This document shows, in pieces, positions 1 through 17,495 of a stretch of DNA of 64,000 nucleotides. The number at the start of each line of letters is the position of its first letter. Positions within the stretch are counted from its first letter, which is position 1. The notes under the pieces were generated by a model, which worked only from the letters and a program-made list of their open reading frames with translations, had not been told where the DNA came from and did no database searches. The stretch spans positions 17,781,984 through 17,845,983 of the forward strand of contig NC_092564.1 in the NCBI RefSeq assembly GCF_037975245.1. Reading direction: 5' to 3'. Made by a program: the position numbers and the translations under genes. Source of the stretch: Apostichopus japonicus (Eukaryota; Echinodermata; Holothuroidea; Aspidochirotida; Stichopodidae).

Positions 1-4200
<4,200 letters not shown>

Positions 4201-4252
<52 letters not shown>

Positions 4253-4320
4253 CACACACATATATATATATATTAATACAACATACAACATATACATATA
4301 TATATATATATATATATTAA
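4201..4320. repeat. (TA)n and (CATA)n arrays
   Basis: Two TA tracts separated by CATATACA-type tetranucleotides. It lies directly left of the palindrome at 4334-4489 and shares the TTAATACAAC motif with it. Confidence 0.9.
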
Positions 4321-4333
4321 TACAACTTAATAC

Positions 4334-4366
4334 AACATGAAGATGTTATTAATAGGCCTTGTCGTA

Positions 4367-4456
<90 letters not shown>

Positions 4457-4489
4457 TACGACAAGGCCTATTAATAACATCTTCATGTT
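4334..4489. repeat. Inverted repeat with a (TA)n loop
   Basis: The left arm (4334-4372) contains AACATGAAGATGTTATTAAT followed by AGGCCTTGTCGTATTAA. The right arm (4451-4489) is its reverse complement. The roughly 78 bases between the arms are pure TA. The arms appear perfect over about 39 bases. The structure could extrude as a cruciform. It may be a genuine palindrome that grew a TA array or a long-read assembly artefact. Confidence 0.9.
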
Positions 4490-7400
4490 TTTCTCCATAC
4501 TGTGACATACGGTATCGAAGCATTTATTCGTAAAGATAATGAATCTTGCATTTGACTTTACATACTCTAAGAGTATAGATGAAAGTGAAAGTTATATAAG
4601 CAACATCGACAGACCATTCCGATATGGATCTGGGTTTATTCCTTTCACGGTCGTAACATTGGTGATATGAATTGTTACTATGGTATTATTGATTACCCTC
4701 CTTAGTTGATCGGTCTTTTGTGGGGCGCCAAAAACAATAACCAGAAGTCATAATCAAAAATATGTATGACATTGTAACATTTGTATAGTAAAAGGTTTCA
4801 ATAACAAACGGACATTTTATTCCGTTTTCCACGGCATGTTGATTGTATGAATTCGGTTTAAAAAAAGTTGAGTTTTTATACAATTGTCAATTTGGACATG
4901 AGCAAGGAATAAGTGGAAGATGAGAAAGAGAGAAAAAAGAAAAAAGGGAAAAGTAATAGTTAGAAAAATAACACTATAGAAAGCGTTTACCGTAAAAGCG
5001 TAAAGCTTGAAAATTTCATCCCGAGAGAAGATACAAAATGCATGACATAATGGTTTCCATTTGGGTGAAAATCTGCGAGTGCGTGTATGCGTGTGCGTGT
5101 TTGTCTATGTGAGGGTGAGGTGGGGTGAGGTGGGGGTTGGGGTGGATGAATATCTCTTGCAATAGTACAACCGTTACTCTCATTTTTCCCTAAAAATTAT
5201 TAATTATAGTTAAATGTAGTCAACGTGAATTACGAAAAGTCTGCATATCCCAACATTATTTTGTTGACTTTATCATTAGTTAGTTCTGAGTCCTCTAAAT
5301 TTTGCGAGCAAATAAAAAAAAAAAAGTTAACAAAATGAAAATCACCGCTTAAAAGAAAACAAGTTTCATTGTAGTGTCTTTTTCATTCATAATATTAAAT
5401 TATGAAAGGGGTCATAATTTGGGGGCAAGGAACTTCCTGATCGATATAATGAGATTGCATAGTATACCAAATTCCATTGCCGACAATCTTGGCAGCGGCT
5501 AGTTTTTTTCGTGCTATTATAAAACACATAGTATAAACGTTTATCGGGAACGATGGTTTGATCCATAACATCCAGTGATATGAAATGCACTTTCTGAGAA
5601 AAGAATTGGAAATTAGCAAAATATTGAAACCTGAATTTAACATCCAATGAACACTAAGGGTTTTGCAACAAAAGTCCAAATCTGCTCCATGCATGGAGTA
5701 TATACCCTTAGACAATACATGAATTTTAATATTAATTTTTGTGCTGGTGTTTCATAATCGTCATTTGCAATGCATATGCATCTGCCGTTTAAGTTGCAAA
5801 TCATATTCATATTTCTAACGGAAGTGGTACTCTGAAAATTCAAAACAAGTCATCATTTAGAAGCGGATCACGATTTTACACTTGATTATAAACGGTGCTG
5901 AAAATATAACATCCTTAACTGACCTTTCGAAGCATTTATGAAAGATGCTTCAAATCGGAGAAACCGTGAAATGATGAGAACACAAATAGATCATTAAGAT
6001 ATGTTTTTCATTTTGTTGCTCAGTGGGTTGGTCAATCGCAATCGTTACACAATGAATGCAGCTGCGAAAAAACATATACGTACTATGCCTTCTGCTGTAC
6101 GGTGTCTATACGTATACTACCGTCGGGCAGATGGTTATATATTTTTTTTCTGTAGTATACTCGCGGTCCATGTGAGTGATATTGTCCAATTATATGCGAG
6201 TATTTGACGCGATGTATATTCAGATGAAACTGTGTAGTGTGACCTATAGGTATATTGGTTGTGCACGTGTCATTTATACCCTTACGTAATAACGTGTGCT
6301 GTGTATTTAATTACATGCACCCTAGCTACGAGATTTCTCCCGTCTGCACACAAATTGAAACGCTTCGAATCAAAACAGGTATTAACGTACTTCACGTACT
6401 GTTATGTGAACCTATATTTCTAAACGATCTTTGTTCACCTGTTGTTAATGAGTACACAACACATGACGTCACTGGAGATAATGCTCATATGAATTAGTCA
6501 ATTAACTCTCATGAGTTAAGAGTAAAAACAGAAAATGTCGCGTGTAGAAGGAAAATTGGCATTGCTAGTGTTCGAAAGATGCTTAACTGCATTGTGAATG
6601 ATTCTGTTGTAAACTGAGAAAATATCACCATACATACATGGTTATAGGGAGCAGAGATTTCATAAAAGTACCACCCGCGGTTATCTTTCATTGGGAGGTG
6701 AAACACGTGACCAGATTGACCGGGAAGATGTGTATAAACATCAACGATATGTATGTATATTGTATTATGAGGATATTAATGCACATGGTTCCTTTTTTTT
6801 TGTGTTTAAAGAAAAGTCACTCCATATCGAGTATGCACAACTTGATCCTCTCTCAACCCAAGTGCCCTTATATCGAGACAGTATAACCCTGTGATCACAA
6901 CGGTAATTCCGTTGGAAAGTGAAATATATGCTAAACACATGATTTGGTTTAGAGGTTGCTGGGCGAGCTAATGCGTGTTTACTGTGCGATGAGAAACTAT
7001 ATATACCCACACATGATGGAGATTGAAACCACGTGACTTTCGCACCGACCAAAGTGAATAACTAAACTAAGCATTTATCAAATTAAAGTGCTTTCATCAC
7101 TTTCTGAAGCACTGGACATGGTCCACCGTATCAACACCATCAAACACTGTACTAAGATAACACTAAGATAACATCAAGGAAGAAAGACCCTGTAAATTGA
7201 CTGAAAATTGTGTCAAAAATTTGCTTTCATTTTTACTTTTCAATTTTGTTTAAGGAGTGTCGATGGATTATTGTATAGGGCGACCTTTTAAGTTGTTAGT
7301 ATGTCCTTTATCTCAAATGTCATCTACTAACATCGAAACATAAAAAACCTCCTTTGCGTCAGTGAAAACCTTGCAACTTACTTTTTTGCCGCATTTGAAT

Positions 7401-9354
7401 TGATTATTTCGATTCGGTCCTGCATGTTTATATTACAATTTTCATCTTACATCGATATGGTGTGATTTTCTAGAAGTATGTCTCGTTAATGCGCATTAAA
7501 CTGATATATTTGTTTTGTTTGGCTCAGAGAGGTTGCCAGTCTTCTTATTAGAGAGTGAAACACCATTTTTAGGAAGGGCGGTCGTTCATGTTTGATTACC
7601 CAAATTTTATCTGATCTGATTATATCGTTTCATATCATATGACTAAGGCATCGTTATAGTTATTACCTTTGAAACATACAGTCGGTATATACACGTCAAA
7701 TGCCTTTGCATGACAATCATCATATATGACGTGATTTTGCTATGTAATTTTATTTTAACTTTCAACGGTACGAGTTTGACGTAGCCCGTGTCGCCGTTAC
7801 CTCTTCACCGGAAATATATTAAAAGATGAAATATAACAAATTTTAGCTTTGATTGAAGTTGACAAAAAAATATTTCAAATGAAAGAAGAAATATCGGCAT
7901 ACTATCTCTGGGAATATTATATATTAGATTTGAGAAAGGATTTCGATATTTCAACCTTTCTAGAATATGAAAATTATCCCACTATGAGTTTGCCATGACA
8001 TCACTAGCACATATCAAGTTTATTTGGTTCTCCCCACTCCCCCCCTCCCCTCCGCCAAGGAAAAAAAATTGCTATGAATTAGTAATTATCACCAAGAAAC
8101 GTGTTCTCTGCTAAGTTACGCTTCTAGCCAATATACCTGAGATTAATCTATTTTTAACTGAGTTAGCAACTTAATAATCACATTCAAATGAAATTATAAA
8201 TGATACCGAACTGTTCAAAACTGTTAATTCTGCTTGAAAAAGAAGAGGGTAAAATCGACCTCGAAAGTGGTTTTCCTTCTTTGAGGTATTGAAAGAATTT
8301 AAGCAATTACATGTGGTTAATTCTGTAGTTTCATCTTATCATGGCCTCGTCTTTTCTTTTGTTTATCATTCTGAAATATGACGGTTTGTAATGAAACGGA
8401 GGCGCTGGTGTTTAAATCTTTGTTGTTTCACATTGATGACTCCATTTCCCATAAGGCAAAGGTCGAACATATCCAATCCAATCCAAGAGCAAAACAATAA
8501 AAAGACAAAGTTAAAAAAAAAATTTTTTTTTTTACTGTCAGTTGTGGAACTATATGACGTCATAATGACATCACTCCTGTTTGCTCGGAAGTTCACTGAA
8601 GGTACAAATTGTAGGTATTTCAACAATGACTATTTTAAGATCGCAATGTACGAATTGTTTGCAATTTTCAACGTGATTCTTCGTATATTACTAATTCTTT
8701 TCATTACCCAAAATGAAACCAAAACAACAAGAAGAATTTTCCTCTGGATATTTGTTTTAAAGTTAACGCGTACATGCCAGTTATCGAAAACCTTATAAAC
8801 AGTTTAGCATTCACGCCAGGTTGTTTACTTGTGAAAATATATTGTCAAATAAAAATGCCATATTTTTCAGACATAATATATGCAAGGTTCATGCTTCATG
8901 ATGGAAGTTAAAATGGTTTCACCGCTGAACATCAATTTCGAAGTGAAGTTTTTGATATTTAATCTGAATTTATTAGTCATTTTTGCTTTAAGCTGGTAAC
9001 TAAACCAAACTAAGCCTCTTATTATTGACCACCCGTTTTTAAAATTCTCTCTTTTTCGTTCTTTCTGGTCACTGCTAAATGAAAGAAAAAAATGTTCAGT
9101 TTTAAATACTTGGAATAACTTAAGAAACTTACGACAGCAGTCTGTATTTTAGATACATGATCAATCAATCATTCTGTGTTGCTTCAACCAAATAATATCC
9201 AGACTTCATATTAAGTACATTATAGAAGTGATCTTCAGTCAGGCTTTATTGCTATTATATATAATATTAAATGATGTGTTATTATCTCTTAGGTATTGAT
9301 GCTTTAAACCTGATGTGATTTTCTATTCTTAATAATACAATATTTTTAATATCC
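4490..9354. other. Gene-free AT-rich stretch
   Basis: I see no exon chain, RNA gene or mobile-element end that I can defend. There is a GT/GGGGTGAGG-rich patch near 5080-5150 and a C-rich run near 8030-8060. The longest open frame (8391-8798, 135 codons) crosses a long A/T homopolymer, has no recognisable domain and is probably chance. Confidence 0.6.
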
Positions 9355-9359
9355 TTTTA

Positions 9360-9423
9360 AGTATTCTATATATGGCCCTATATATAGGCCCTATATATAT
9401 AGGCCCTATATATATACATATAC

Positions 9424-9495
<72 letters not shown>
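9360..9495. repeat. TATAGGCCC short repeat and (TA)n array
   Basis: Three spaced copies of GGCCCTATATATA (about 9376-9415) run into a TA array of about 75 bases ending near 9495. The minus-strand frame reading GPIYIGPIY is a by-product. Confidence 0.93.
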
Positions 9496-9500
<5 letters not shown>

Positions 9501-11020
9501 CTGTAAGTGGTGACCATACTGAATTGGTAATATGTAATGCTACTCATCCAAGCAAACATACGAACAAAGAGAAGCAAACGTAAAATATGAAGACGTGTAG
9601 ACAAATGAAACTAGTTGAAATGGGGAGAGAAGATACAAAAAAATTCAGTATAGTGCAAATCAGTTATGTGTTGTATATCTGAATAGAGACTATTAACCAA
9701 ACATGAAACGGCTCAAGTAGGAACATTTGGAAACCCTCTGTTTCTGCTTTCATGGTCAGCACAAAAAAAAAAAAAAAAAAAAAAATGATTTTGTTAGTCT
9801 AATTCTAAAAAATCGAAAAAATTCCTCGTGGATAAGTATTTTCATTTCATATTATGAGAAGATGGTATGATTTTTTTATTGAAACCAGACGCATTGGATA
9901 AGCCGGTCGTCTAACTTGATTGCGTTTATTCGTTTGGAACTGGCCTACTTCTGCCTGACGCAATAGATCAATACCAACAAAATTTGTGATGATACGTTTA
10001 ACGGCTCATCAGAAAGGGAAAAGAGAAATGCTACTGACCAAATTATGTAGGTCATATAGATGAAATACTAACTATATTAAATGTGAACGTTGAATCGCAA
10101 CGACATGGTTAATGTAATGAATTATTTCGAATAGGCTAAACGCGCTGATGTGAATAGATGCCCTTGCCCTTGCCCTTGTTATAGATTGTCGATTTGGACT
10201 TGAATGCGTAAATACAGTCAGATGTCTTCAGTGGTCCAATGTAGAGATGTATACTTTTATGGACTGGTGCAATGTAAACGAAGATGTCTCCAGTGGTCCA
10301 AGGTAGAGATGTAGATTTTTATGGACTGGTACAATGTAAATAAAGACGTCTCCAGTGGTCCAAGGTAGAGAGATATACTTTTATGGATTGATGCAAGTGT
10401 AAAATTAGTGCCATATACTTGTAAGGATAGATGCCAAAGTGTAGTAAAGTGTCTCCAAGATTTAGACTTAACAAGTTTAAATGAATTGGCGTGATAGTCA
10501 CTTAAAGTCCATACCGATGAAATATGCCTATAACTTTTCAGCTCTGTGCAGCGACATTTGGTTGGTTATTTTAAAATTAGGTGCATTTTAATATACCTAT
10601 ACTTATGTAGGATAACAACTACACAACACAGTTGTTATATATATATACCTTGAAACATGATGATACAGTATATAGCACTCAAGACTAATATTCATATATA
10701 ACGCTAGAGAACGTCGTAGAAACAAAGCACGGATGTTACACATATTATATATTTGACATTGTAATTGCTTTCAGTAATAAAATGATTCGTGTTTGTATCC
10801 TTATTATGTCATTAAGATGAATCATTATAAGCCACAAATGTGACTGAAGTACATACAATCATGTTTGGTCATTTCTCATGATTTCTTGTTTGGTTTTGAT
10901 TATTATTTCGGCCTCGAGTTTGCTATACATTTTACTTCATTATTTGAAGACTAAGATTTGGTTTTGAACTCCACATAAAATCTACTTGCCGTTCATTTTG
11001 TATAAGTGATTTTTAGCTTG
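9496..11020. other. Non-coding stretch with a 62-bp tandem repeat
   Basis: No gene is recognised. It contains a poly-A run near 9762-9784 and the three-unit repeat listed separately. The sequence left of 11024 shows no upstream exon that would clearly join the candidate exon there. Confidence 0.55.
10216..10400. repeat. 62-bp tandem repeat, three units
   Basis: Three diverged units, each containing CAGTGGTCCAA, then GTAGAGATGTA and TTTTATGGACTGGT. They recur at a spacing of about 62 bases. The third unit is the most degenerate. Confidence 0.85.
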
Positions 11021-11023
11021 CAG

Positions 11024-11227
11024 GTAAGAAGAGCGGAATCATTTGGTGTCCCAACCCAAAGGCCCCATATCTCAAAACATTTGTATAAATTTAGTAACAA
11101 CGTCAACATTTCATCTCTCCCTAGAGAGTATCTGAAACGCCTGTTTGATTTCGAAAGCGGCTGGACTCCCATGACTCCTTTAGCAGGCTATGTCAACTAT
11201 TTCCTTTCGCAAAGGGACCTCAAATAA
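11024..11227 (+). CDS. Candidate terminal exon, unknown protein
   Basis: This open stretch of 67 codons plus stop follows a plausible acceptor (TTTTTAGCTTGCAG). Its composition is unlike the flanking AT-rich DNA: mixed third positions, few runs and ordinary residue usage. The peptide includes FGVPTQRPHISKHLYKF near the start and GWTPMTPLAGYVNYF near the end, and terminates RDLK-stop. I do not recognise the family. Upstream exons of the same gene were not found, so it may be the last exon of a gene with long introns or a fragment of a pseudogene. The bases at the boundary (CAGGTAAGAA) also match a splice donor, so the reverse reading, with an exon ending at 11023, cannot be excluded. Confidence 0.35.
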   Translation, partial: VRRAESFGVPTQRPHISKHLYKFSNNVNISSLPREYLKRLFDFESGWTPMTPLAGYVNYFLSQRDLK

Positions 11228-13988
11228 TCGTAAATACTCATACGGGTATATGAACAAATAGAACTGGCACTATGTTTTGTCTTATTATCACAATTGATTA
11301 GATAAAGCTGAGATCAGGACGTGGTACACTCGAACGAAAGATAAACAGTTTTATTCCGATTTACTTCCGCCCCTTTCATGTTCCCAGGCCTCATATTTAA
11401 AATTCACATTTATGTCTCTATTTTGCGTCAGAAGAGTGAAATACGTTCACAATTTTGTCTTCAAAAGCTTTCATTACTATATACTTTTTAAATTGAAAAA
11501 AAAATATGCTCAAGGGGGGCGGTCGCCCCCTTCGCCCCCCCCCCTTGGCTACGCGCCTGAAGAGTGACATGAGAGACCACTCAACAAAAGGAAAAATAAT
11601 TTGGTTACAGTGATGATGTGGTTTCCATGTTATATTTTTAACTCCTGTTCGTGCTGATAGTCGACTCTTTCTTTTCTAGTCGATTTTTGTTTTAGGATAA
11701 CCTCTTTTTTTTTAAATTAGAGTTACCGCTGAATTCTTATCTCATTTTAATCAACAAGCAGTGATGAGAGAAAACTATAGTCAGGAAACAGTTCGTTCGT
11801 TGATGGCATTGTAGATCAACATTACGCAACCATTATGTATTGAATTCGTGTAAGGTCATAATAAACGGAACAGTGATATGTTAGCAAAGATTAAAAACAA
11901 TAGTTCAAACATAATTCACAAACATAATGCGGTTTCTGATATGTAAGTGATAAATATAATTTAAGTATCCCAGCGATTTAAATTTGCATTCAGTTATTTA
12001 TTGATGTCGTCGTTGTGTTATATATATGTTGTACAAATTATGATTATACTTCCATTTTCATAACCTCGAAACAGTAGAATGGAACATAAATGTAAGCAAT
12101 TTTTCACCATGATGAAATTGACTGTAGAACTATAGTTTATTGTACAAAACTTTGAACAGCATTGAACCAATTAAACAAGTGAAGTTCATTAGAAACATTT
12201 TTAATCATTTGTTGCGTGTGTGTCGGTGTGTAGGCATCAATTTATCAAATCGTTCCAGGGTAAAGTATTCACCAATCTGAAGGGATAAAGAAGGTTTGAT
12301 TAAAATTGAACAATCTAACACGCCGTCATTGATTATGTTCCTGCAGCAAATGAAGGTTAATAAGCAGTTTTTGATGAAATCGTTAAGTTTTTCAAGTATT
12401 AATCATAGCCTGCATAAGTGACAAATAACTTAGAAAACCTCAAAAACTTTAGACTTGACTCTTGATATGTTTTACGTATCAAATAGCAGGAAATTTATGA
12501 AAGTCAATTCAAATAACTTTATTAAAAGGCAGTCCATCAAAGAAGACTTTGGCCTTTTTTTACGTAAATCTAGGACTCTGAATTCATGCTCTGGATGTAC
12601 AATTAACGTAGTTCGTGACGAAGCAGCTCCTATTTTCAGCTTTTTGTAAAAATAGCCGCGGATTCATGCAGGTAATTTGGTTATGGTTTGATAGTTACCC
12701 TTGAAACGCATTATATGAATCTTTAATGGAAGTTTCTCATGAATGTTTCTGAAAGCAATAGAACAAAATATTTGTATATTACCCTTGAGGCATCTGCATA
12801 ACATCAGCAACAAATCATTAGTTGAAGAAATATTGGATGTATTATATATCATTTGTCGATGAAAATGATGTCCTTACCTAATCGAAAAAAATGGTTCATA
12901 TATGTATATAAATATACATATGGATTGATTTTCAAACAATTTCATATATATATGCTTTATGGAATGTGACTTGGAATAATCTTTCATGCAATCCATGCCA
13001 TCATCACTTGCCATACGTTTCTCATTTCAAAATTTATCCTAAAAGTTCTCATGCGAGATAGGTCATGCATATAATATGTTTATAAGGATGTTTAACTTAG
13101 AGGGACATATTTGAACGTTCCATCTCAAACCAACGACAAGGATATTTGTTTTCTGTTGTTATAATATTAATTAAAGAGAAAAGAACAGTTTAACAGTCTG
13201 CAAAGGATAAACGAACTTTGAAATGTCAATTTAAAATAGTATTTAATATGTTAAATTGCAAAGTTATATTTGATACTGTAAAGCAGAATATTGCTACTAT
13301 ACACATAACGATGTGTCTTTTTTTTATTCCTTTTAGCAGTATATAAAATATAGACACATATTGTAAAGCCTATTCCACAATACTATTTAATAATATAGTG
13401 TGATACATACTGTCTTACCAGAACGGACAAACCCGTATTTGCCATATATACTTGTACATAACTAAGGTTATAACCATTATTCATTGTGTGGTTTCACGAT
13501 GCATGTTATATATGAGGATGAACTCACCGTAGTGCAAAGAATCATATAGGTTTTATAATTCCTTTACGCATTTAACAGATCGATTATGCTTCACATGGTT
13601 TCATATCATGTATACCCGAGTATATATGTTTCATAAAGCGTAACATTATGTTTGGTTTATGATATATTATAATACATAGAATTATAAGCTACATAATAAC
13701 TATATGCATATTCGCACAATAGCATCAGTACGTTTTCATATCATATGATGAAACTGTGTGGTTCTTAAGACTTATTGTAAATAATATCCAGGATTTTTAA
13801 TCAAGCCATTCAAATCACAAATAGTCAGTTTATCACCTTATATTAGCTATATAGAGAATAATAGGTATCATGGCGTGTGTGTGTATTTGTTTTATTAAGT
13901 CTATATATATATGCATTGGGGTATAATAAAGTTGATTAATTTTTTCGAGCAACCCTTAAAACAGTTTTAATGTTTTTATCTTCTACAG
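11228..13988. other. Gene-free AT-rich stretch
   Basis: No supported exon. The only notable object is the G/C-run fragment at about 11500-11559, listed separately. A 64-codon frame at 12455-12649 has no recognisable motif. Confidence 0.5.
11505..11559. mobile_element. hAT-like element terminus, fragment
   Basis: A G-run and C-run segment ends in TTGGCTACGCGCCTG, whose reverse complement CAGGCGCGTAGCCAA resembles a hAT-type terminal repeat. The eight bases after it (AAGAGTGA) also occur at 11432-11439, which could be a target duplication. However, the sequence next to that copy does not look like a hAT left end, so the element is incomplete or the match is chance. Confidence 0.35.
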
Positions 13989-14036
13989 AAAGGGTATTTC
14001 AGCAATACGTGAAGCGACAAGGAGCCCTGCATCAAT
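13989..14036 (+). CDS. Candidate 48-nt internal exon
   Basis: The segment is bounded by a strong acceptor (TTTTTATCTTCTACAG) and a strong donor (GTAAGTAAAT). Reading after two bases gives RVFQQYVKRQGALHQ with one base left over, so the exon is phase 1 at both ends. A (TA)n array follows the donor almost directly. It is phase-compatible with the 45-nt candidate at 21011-21055. It is too short to identify a family, and no ATG-containing first exon was found. Confidence 0.3.
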
Positions 14037-14050
14037 GTAAGTAAATATAC

Positions 14051-14051
<1 letters not shown>

Positions 14052-14132
<81 letters not shown>

Positions 14133-14136
14133 TTAT
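14052..14136. repeat. (TA)n microsatellite
   Basis: A TA array with two ATAAATATA interruptions, starting 16 bases after the donor of the 48-nt candidate exon. Confidence 0.95.
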
Positions 14137-15600
14137 ATTCAACAGTCTTTTGCAGTGACTTTGCGCTTCTCATTTCTCTTGAATGTCAAGGACTGAATTA
14201 TAACAGATTTCTTGGTCCGTTGAAGAATATGATAGCTTTCATCATGTTGTTCACTTCTGTCACAGTTAGATGCACTGGTAGTTCGTATGGTCGCATTGAT
14301 AACGATCTTTGCTCGGTATTGAGATAAAAGTGCAGTATTTGTATAGTGTTTTCAGACGCAACAAAAATGTGACGTGAGAAAGATATACACATTCCCATTG
14401 ACTTGTTATGACTTTTTAACGCCGATAAATAATGTTATCATTATTGTTGTATAGCTGGTTTTTTAATGGTGTTGTTGTTTATTGGTATTGTCGTTGCTTC
14501 CCGTATTCTGTTTTTTTGCTCTTGTTTATGTATCATTGTTCTGGACCTTTCCGTTTCCGTCTCCTGATCCAGGTCTTTCCTCTTCCTCCACTTCCTCCCC
14601 TTCCTCCTCTTCCTCCTCCTCCTCCTTCTCCTCCTCCTCCTCCTCCTCCTCTTCTTGTGCTCATGTTGCAATATTCTCCCTTAGGCTGCTTCTGTTGCAT
14701 TTGAATGACATTATGCAGTTTAGGGTTAATGTTATTTCTTTCTCAATTTTTCAAAAGAGAACAAGTAGAGCTCTTGAGTATAGAAGCGTAACAAATGCAC
14801 AGTGACTCGTTAATATGGTTTGCATATGCCCAAACTTGATCTTAATTGTTCTGTATCTGTCTTCCAAGTCAAGTGCTATACTTCTTCATATTGACCACTT
14901 GGAAATGACAACCGACCAGTGAGAAATAGATTCTATTGTTTGGTTCAGGGGCGCAAGAAGTAACAAGACTGATATAGTATACTGTTCACACTATTCAAGT
15001 CCTGTAATAAAAAAAATATTCATGAACTTAATGGTGAGAATAAATTTGACGAAATAGTATAATTGTAAATGCAAATTAGTTATGATAATATCAATTCAAG
15101 GTTTGGGTGAGATGTGTTAGAAACTTTCGCAGTAAAAAGGTTCGGACTTTATAATATTAACGATAACAGCGTTAGATTCCTCACGTATACCCCAGCGACA
15201 CTTTCCAGTGACATGCGGTTGCTATTGGATAACTCTCTTAACTTCCAGAAGAAGGTGTTTGGGGGAGAGACCTCTGGTGTATAGGTCAGTCATGCTTGAA
15301 TACTTCCCGTGACAGGCCCGAATCGTCTCCGTACTTTCAATTGATACAAGTGTGATGATTTCTGTCTGTTATCTGTCAAACTTACAGACGTCCATTCAAA
15401 TATATTCTAAACGTTCAGAGTCGTAGTTTGGTATAGTGAACGAAAAATATAAGAAAATACGAAGAGGTGAAAGAACGCAAAAAAAAAAGTCAAATAATTG
15501 CAAGCGAACGAAAATACGTCCTTGAAAGTAAAACTAAGGCAGGTCAGAAAATCCCCCTATAGTCCATAAATGTGACATGACTTAAAACAAAATGATGTTA
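14137..15600. other. Gene-free stretch with a pyrimidine tract
   Basis: It contains a (CCT)n-type tract at about 14577-14654 that yields serine/proline-rich or arginine-rich false frames. Nothing else is recognised. Confidence 0.6.
14577..14654. repeat. (CCT)n/(TCC)n pyrimidine tract
   Basis: Imperfect CCT triplets on the plus strand, about 78 bases, purine-rich on the other strand. It could form triplex or H-DNA, which is an inference from composition. Confidence 0.9.
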
Positions 15601-16326
15601 ACATCGGAGGGCGTGATGAAACAGCTCATATATATATATATTCTCTTTATTTAGCATAGTCTCATATGCTTAACATACGTACATCGGAGGGCGTGATGAA
15701 ACAGCTCATATAGTCTTATACTTATCATACTTAACATAGTATCATACTTATCATAGTCTCATACTTATCATACTTTCATCGGAGGGCGTGATGAAACAGC
15801 TCAAATAGTTTCATATTTATCATACTTATCATAGTCTCATACTTATCATACTAACATCGGAGGGCGTGATGAAACAGCTCATATAGTATCATACTTATCA
15901 TACTTATCATAGTCTCATACTTATCATAGTCTCATACTTATCATAGTCTCATACTTATCATACTAAGATCGGAGGGCGTGATGAAACAGCTCATATAGTA
16001 TCATACTTATCATAGTCTCATACTTATCATACTAACATCGGAGGGCGTGATGAAACAGCTCATATAGTATCATACTTATCATACTTATCATAGTCTCATA
16101 CTTTTATCATAGTCTCATACTTATCATACTAACATCGGAGGGCGTGATGAAGCAGCTCATATAGTATCATACTTATCATAGTCTCATACTTATCATAGTC
16201 TCATACTTATCATACTTTCATCGGAGGGCGTGATGAAACAGCTCATATAGTATCATACTTATCATAGGCTACTTATCATAGTCTCATACTTATCATAGTA
16301 TCATACTTATCATAGTAACATCGGAG
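15601..16326. repeat. Core-plus-spacer minisatellite
   Basis: Eight full copies of a 29-base core (ATCGGAGGGCGTGATGAAAC followed by AGCTCATA) start at 15601, 15681, 15777, 15854, 15966, 16035, 16132 and 16218, and a truncated ninth starts at 16318. The 40-83 base spacers are built from a 17-base subunit (GTCTCATACTTATCATA) in variable number. Core spacing therefore varies from 69 to 112. The cores are nearly invariant, with single changes such as AAGCAG in copy seven. This is a hierarchical minisatellite and not a CRISPR array, because the spacers repeat among themselves. Confidence 0.93.
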
Positions 16327-17065
16327 TTATAGGATGGTATACGTGGTAAAAATGAAATGAAATTTAACCATGAAACATAAAACCGTAAAACATACTTTAT
16401 TAAAACTGTTCGTTTCGCTTTTAACGTTTTTGTTCTAAATTCATTTGGAAACTGTTGCAAGGGGTCAACCTGAAGATGAGAAGAGACTCCCACGATTCCG
16501 AAGTTAAGCAAATCCCATAATTAGGTCATCAATGAGGACTCAATAAGAAATATAATTTTCATCGACGTCTATAACGTCAGTCAGGGCAAAGAGTATACAA
16601 AAGGTTATTTTTAACAATAAACTATAGAGAATATTATTAAGACATAAGTTTTGGTATCAATTTCTGATCACAGAACAATTTTCTTTATAAGCTGAGTAGT
16701 CGAAAAAAAAATACGTTTTTTTCCACTTCTATTTTTATCCTCGTTGTTTTCTTTCTTTCTTTTAGATGGAAAATTAAAGTAATCGGAAGACGTCATATTG
16801 ATTTTGAAATTGTAAAATGGCATTTCCTGGAAGGAAATAGGATTTACTTGTTGTGATATTTGTATTATATGTTTTAAATGACGTCATAGTAGACAATGGG
16901 ATGTAATTTACCATTAGAGATGACATGAAGCAATGCTTGAAATAATTAGGTTATTGTATTTAATCAAACTCGTGGGCTCAAATGTTCGTATCATATTGGA
17001 GAGAGTACTTGTACAATTAAACCAATGACATCATGATGCGAAAGGGAAACGGAACTAAAATATAT
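16327..17065. other. Gene-free stretch
   Basis: AT-rich single-copy sequence. No exon, RNA or element end was recognised. Confidence 0.55.
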
Positions 17066-17069
17066 CGAT

Positions 17070-17103
<34 letters not shown>

Positions 17104-17495
17104 GTCCATCCATCCGTCCATCCGTTCATCCGTCCATCCGTCCGTCCGTACGTCCGTACGTCCGTACGTCCGTCCGTACGTCCGTCCGTCCGTCCGTCCT
17201 TCCGTCCGTCCGTCCGTCCGTCCGTCCGTCCGTCCGTCCGTCCGTCCGTCCGTCCGTCCGTCCGTCCGTCCGTCCGTCCGTCCGTCCGTCCGTCCGTCCG
17301 TCTGTCTATCCATTGATCCACCTATCCATCCATCCATCCATCCATCCATCCATCCATCCATCCAGCTATAGCCATCTATCCATCTATCCATCCATCCATC
17401 CATCCACCCATCAATCCATCTATCCATCTATCCATCCATCCATCCATCCATCAATCCATCCATCCATCTATCTATCTATACTACCTATCTATCTT
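17066..17495. repeat. (ATCC)n/(GTCC)n tetranucleotide array
   Basis: CATC units at both ends flank a central block of about 160 bases of CGTC units, with CGTA interruptions on its left. It gives long false frames on both strands (SIHP, SVRP, DGRT). The central CGTC block is CpG-rich, unlike the flanks. Confidence 0.96.

Noticed and set aside
8391-8798. 135-codon plus-strand gene
   Set aside because: It passes through a long A/T homopolymer and has no domain, signal or conserved motif.
11432-11567. Complete hAT insertion bounded by AAGAGTGA
   Set aside because: The sequence inside the left copy does not resemble a hAT terminus. Only the right end is convincing.
15601-16326. CRISPR array
   Set aside because: The spacers are built from one 17-base repeat, the host is eukaryotic and no cas genes are present.
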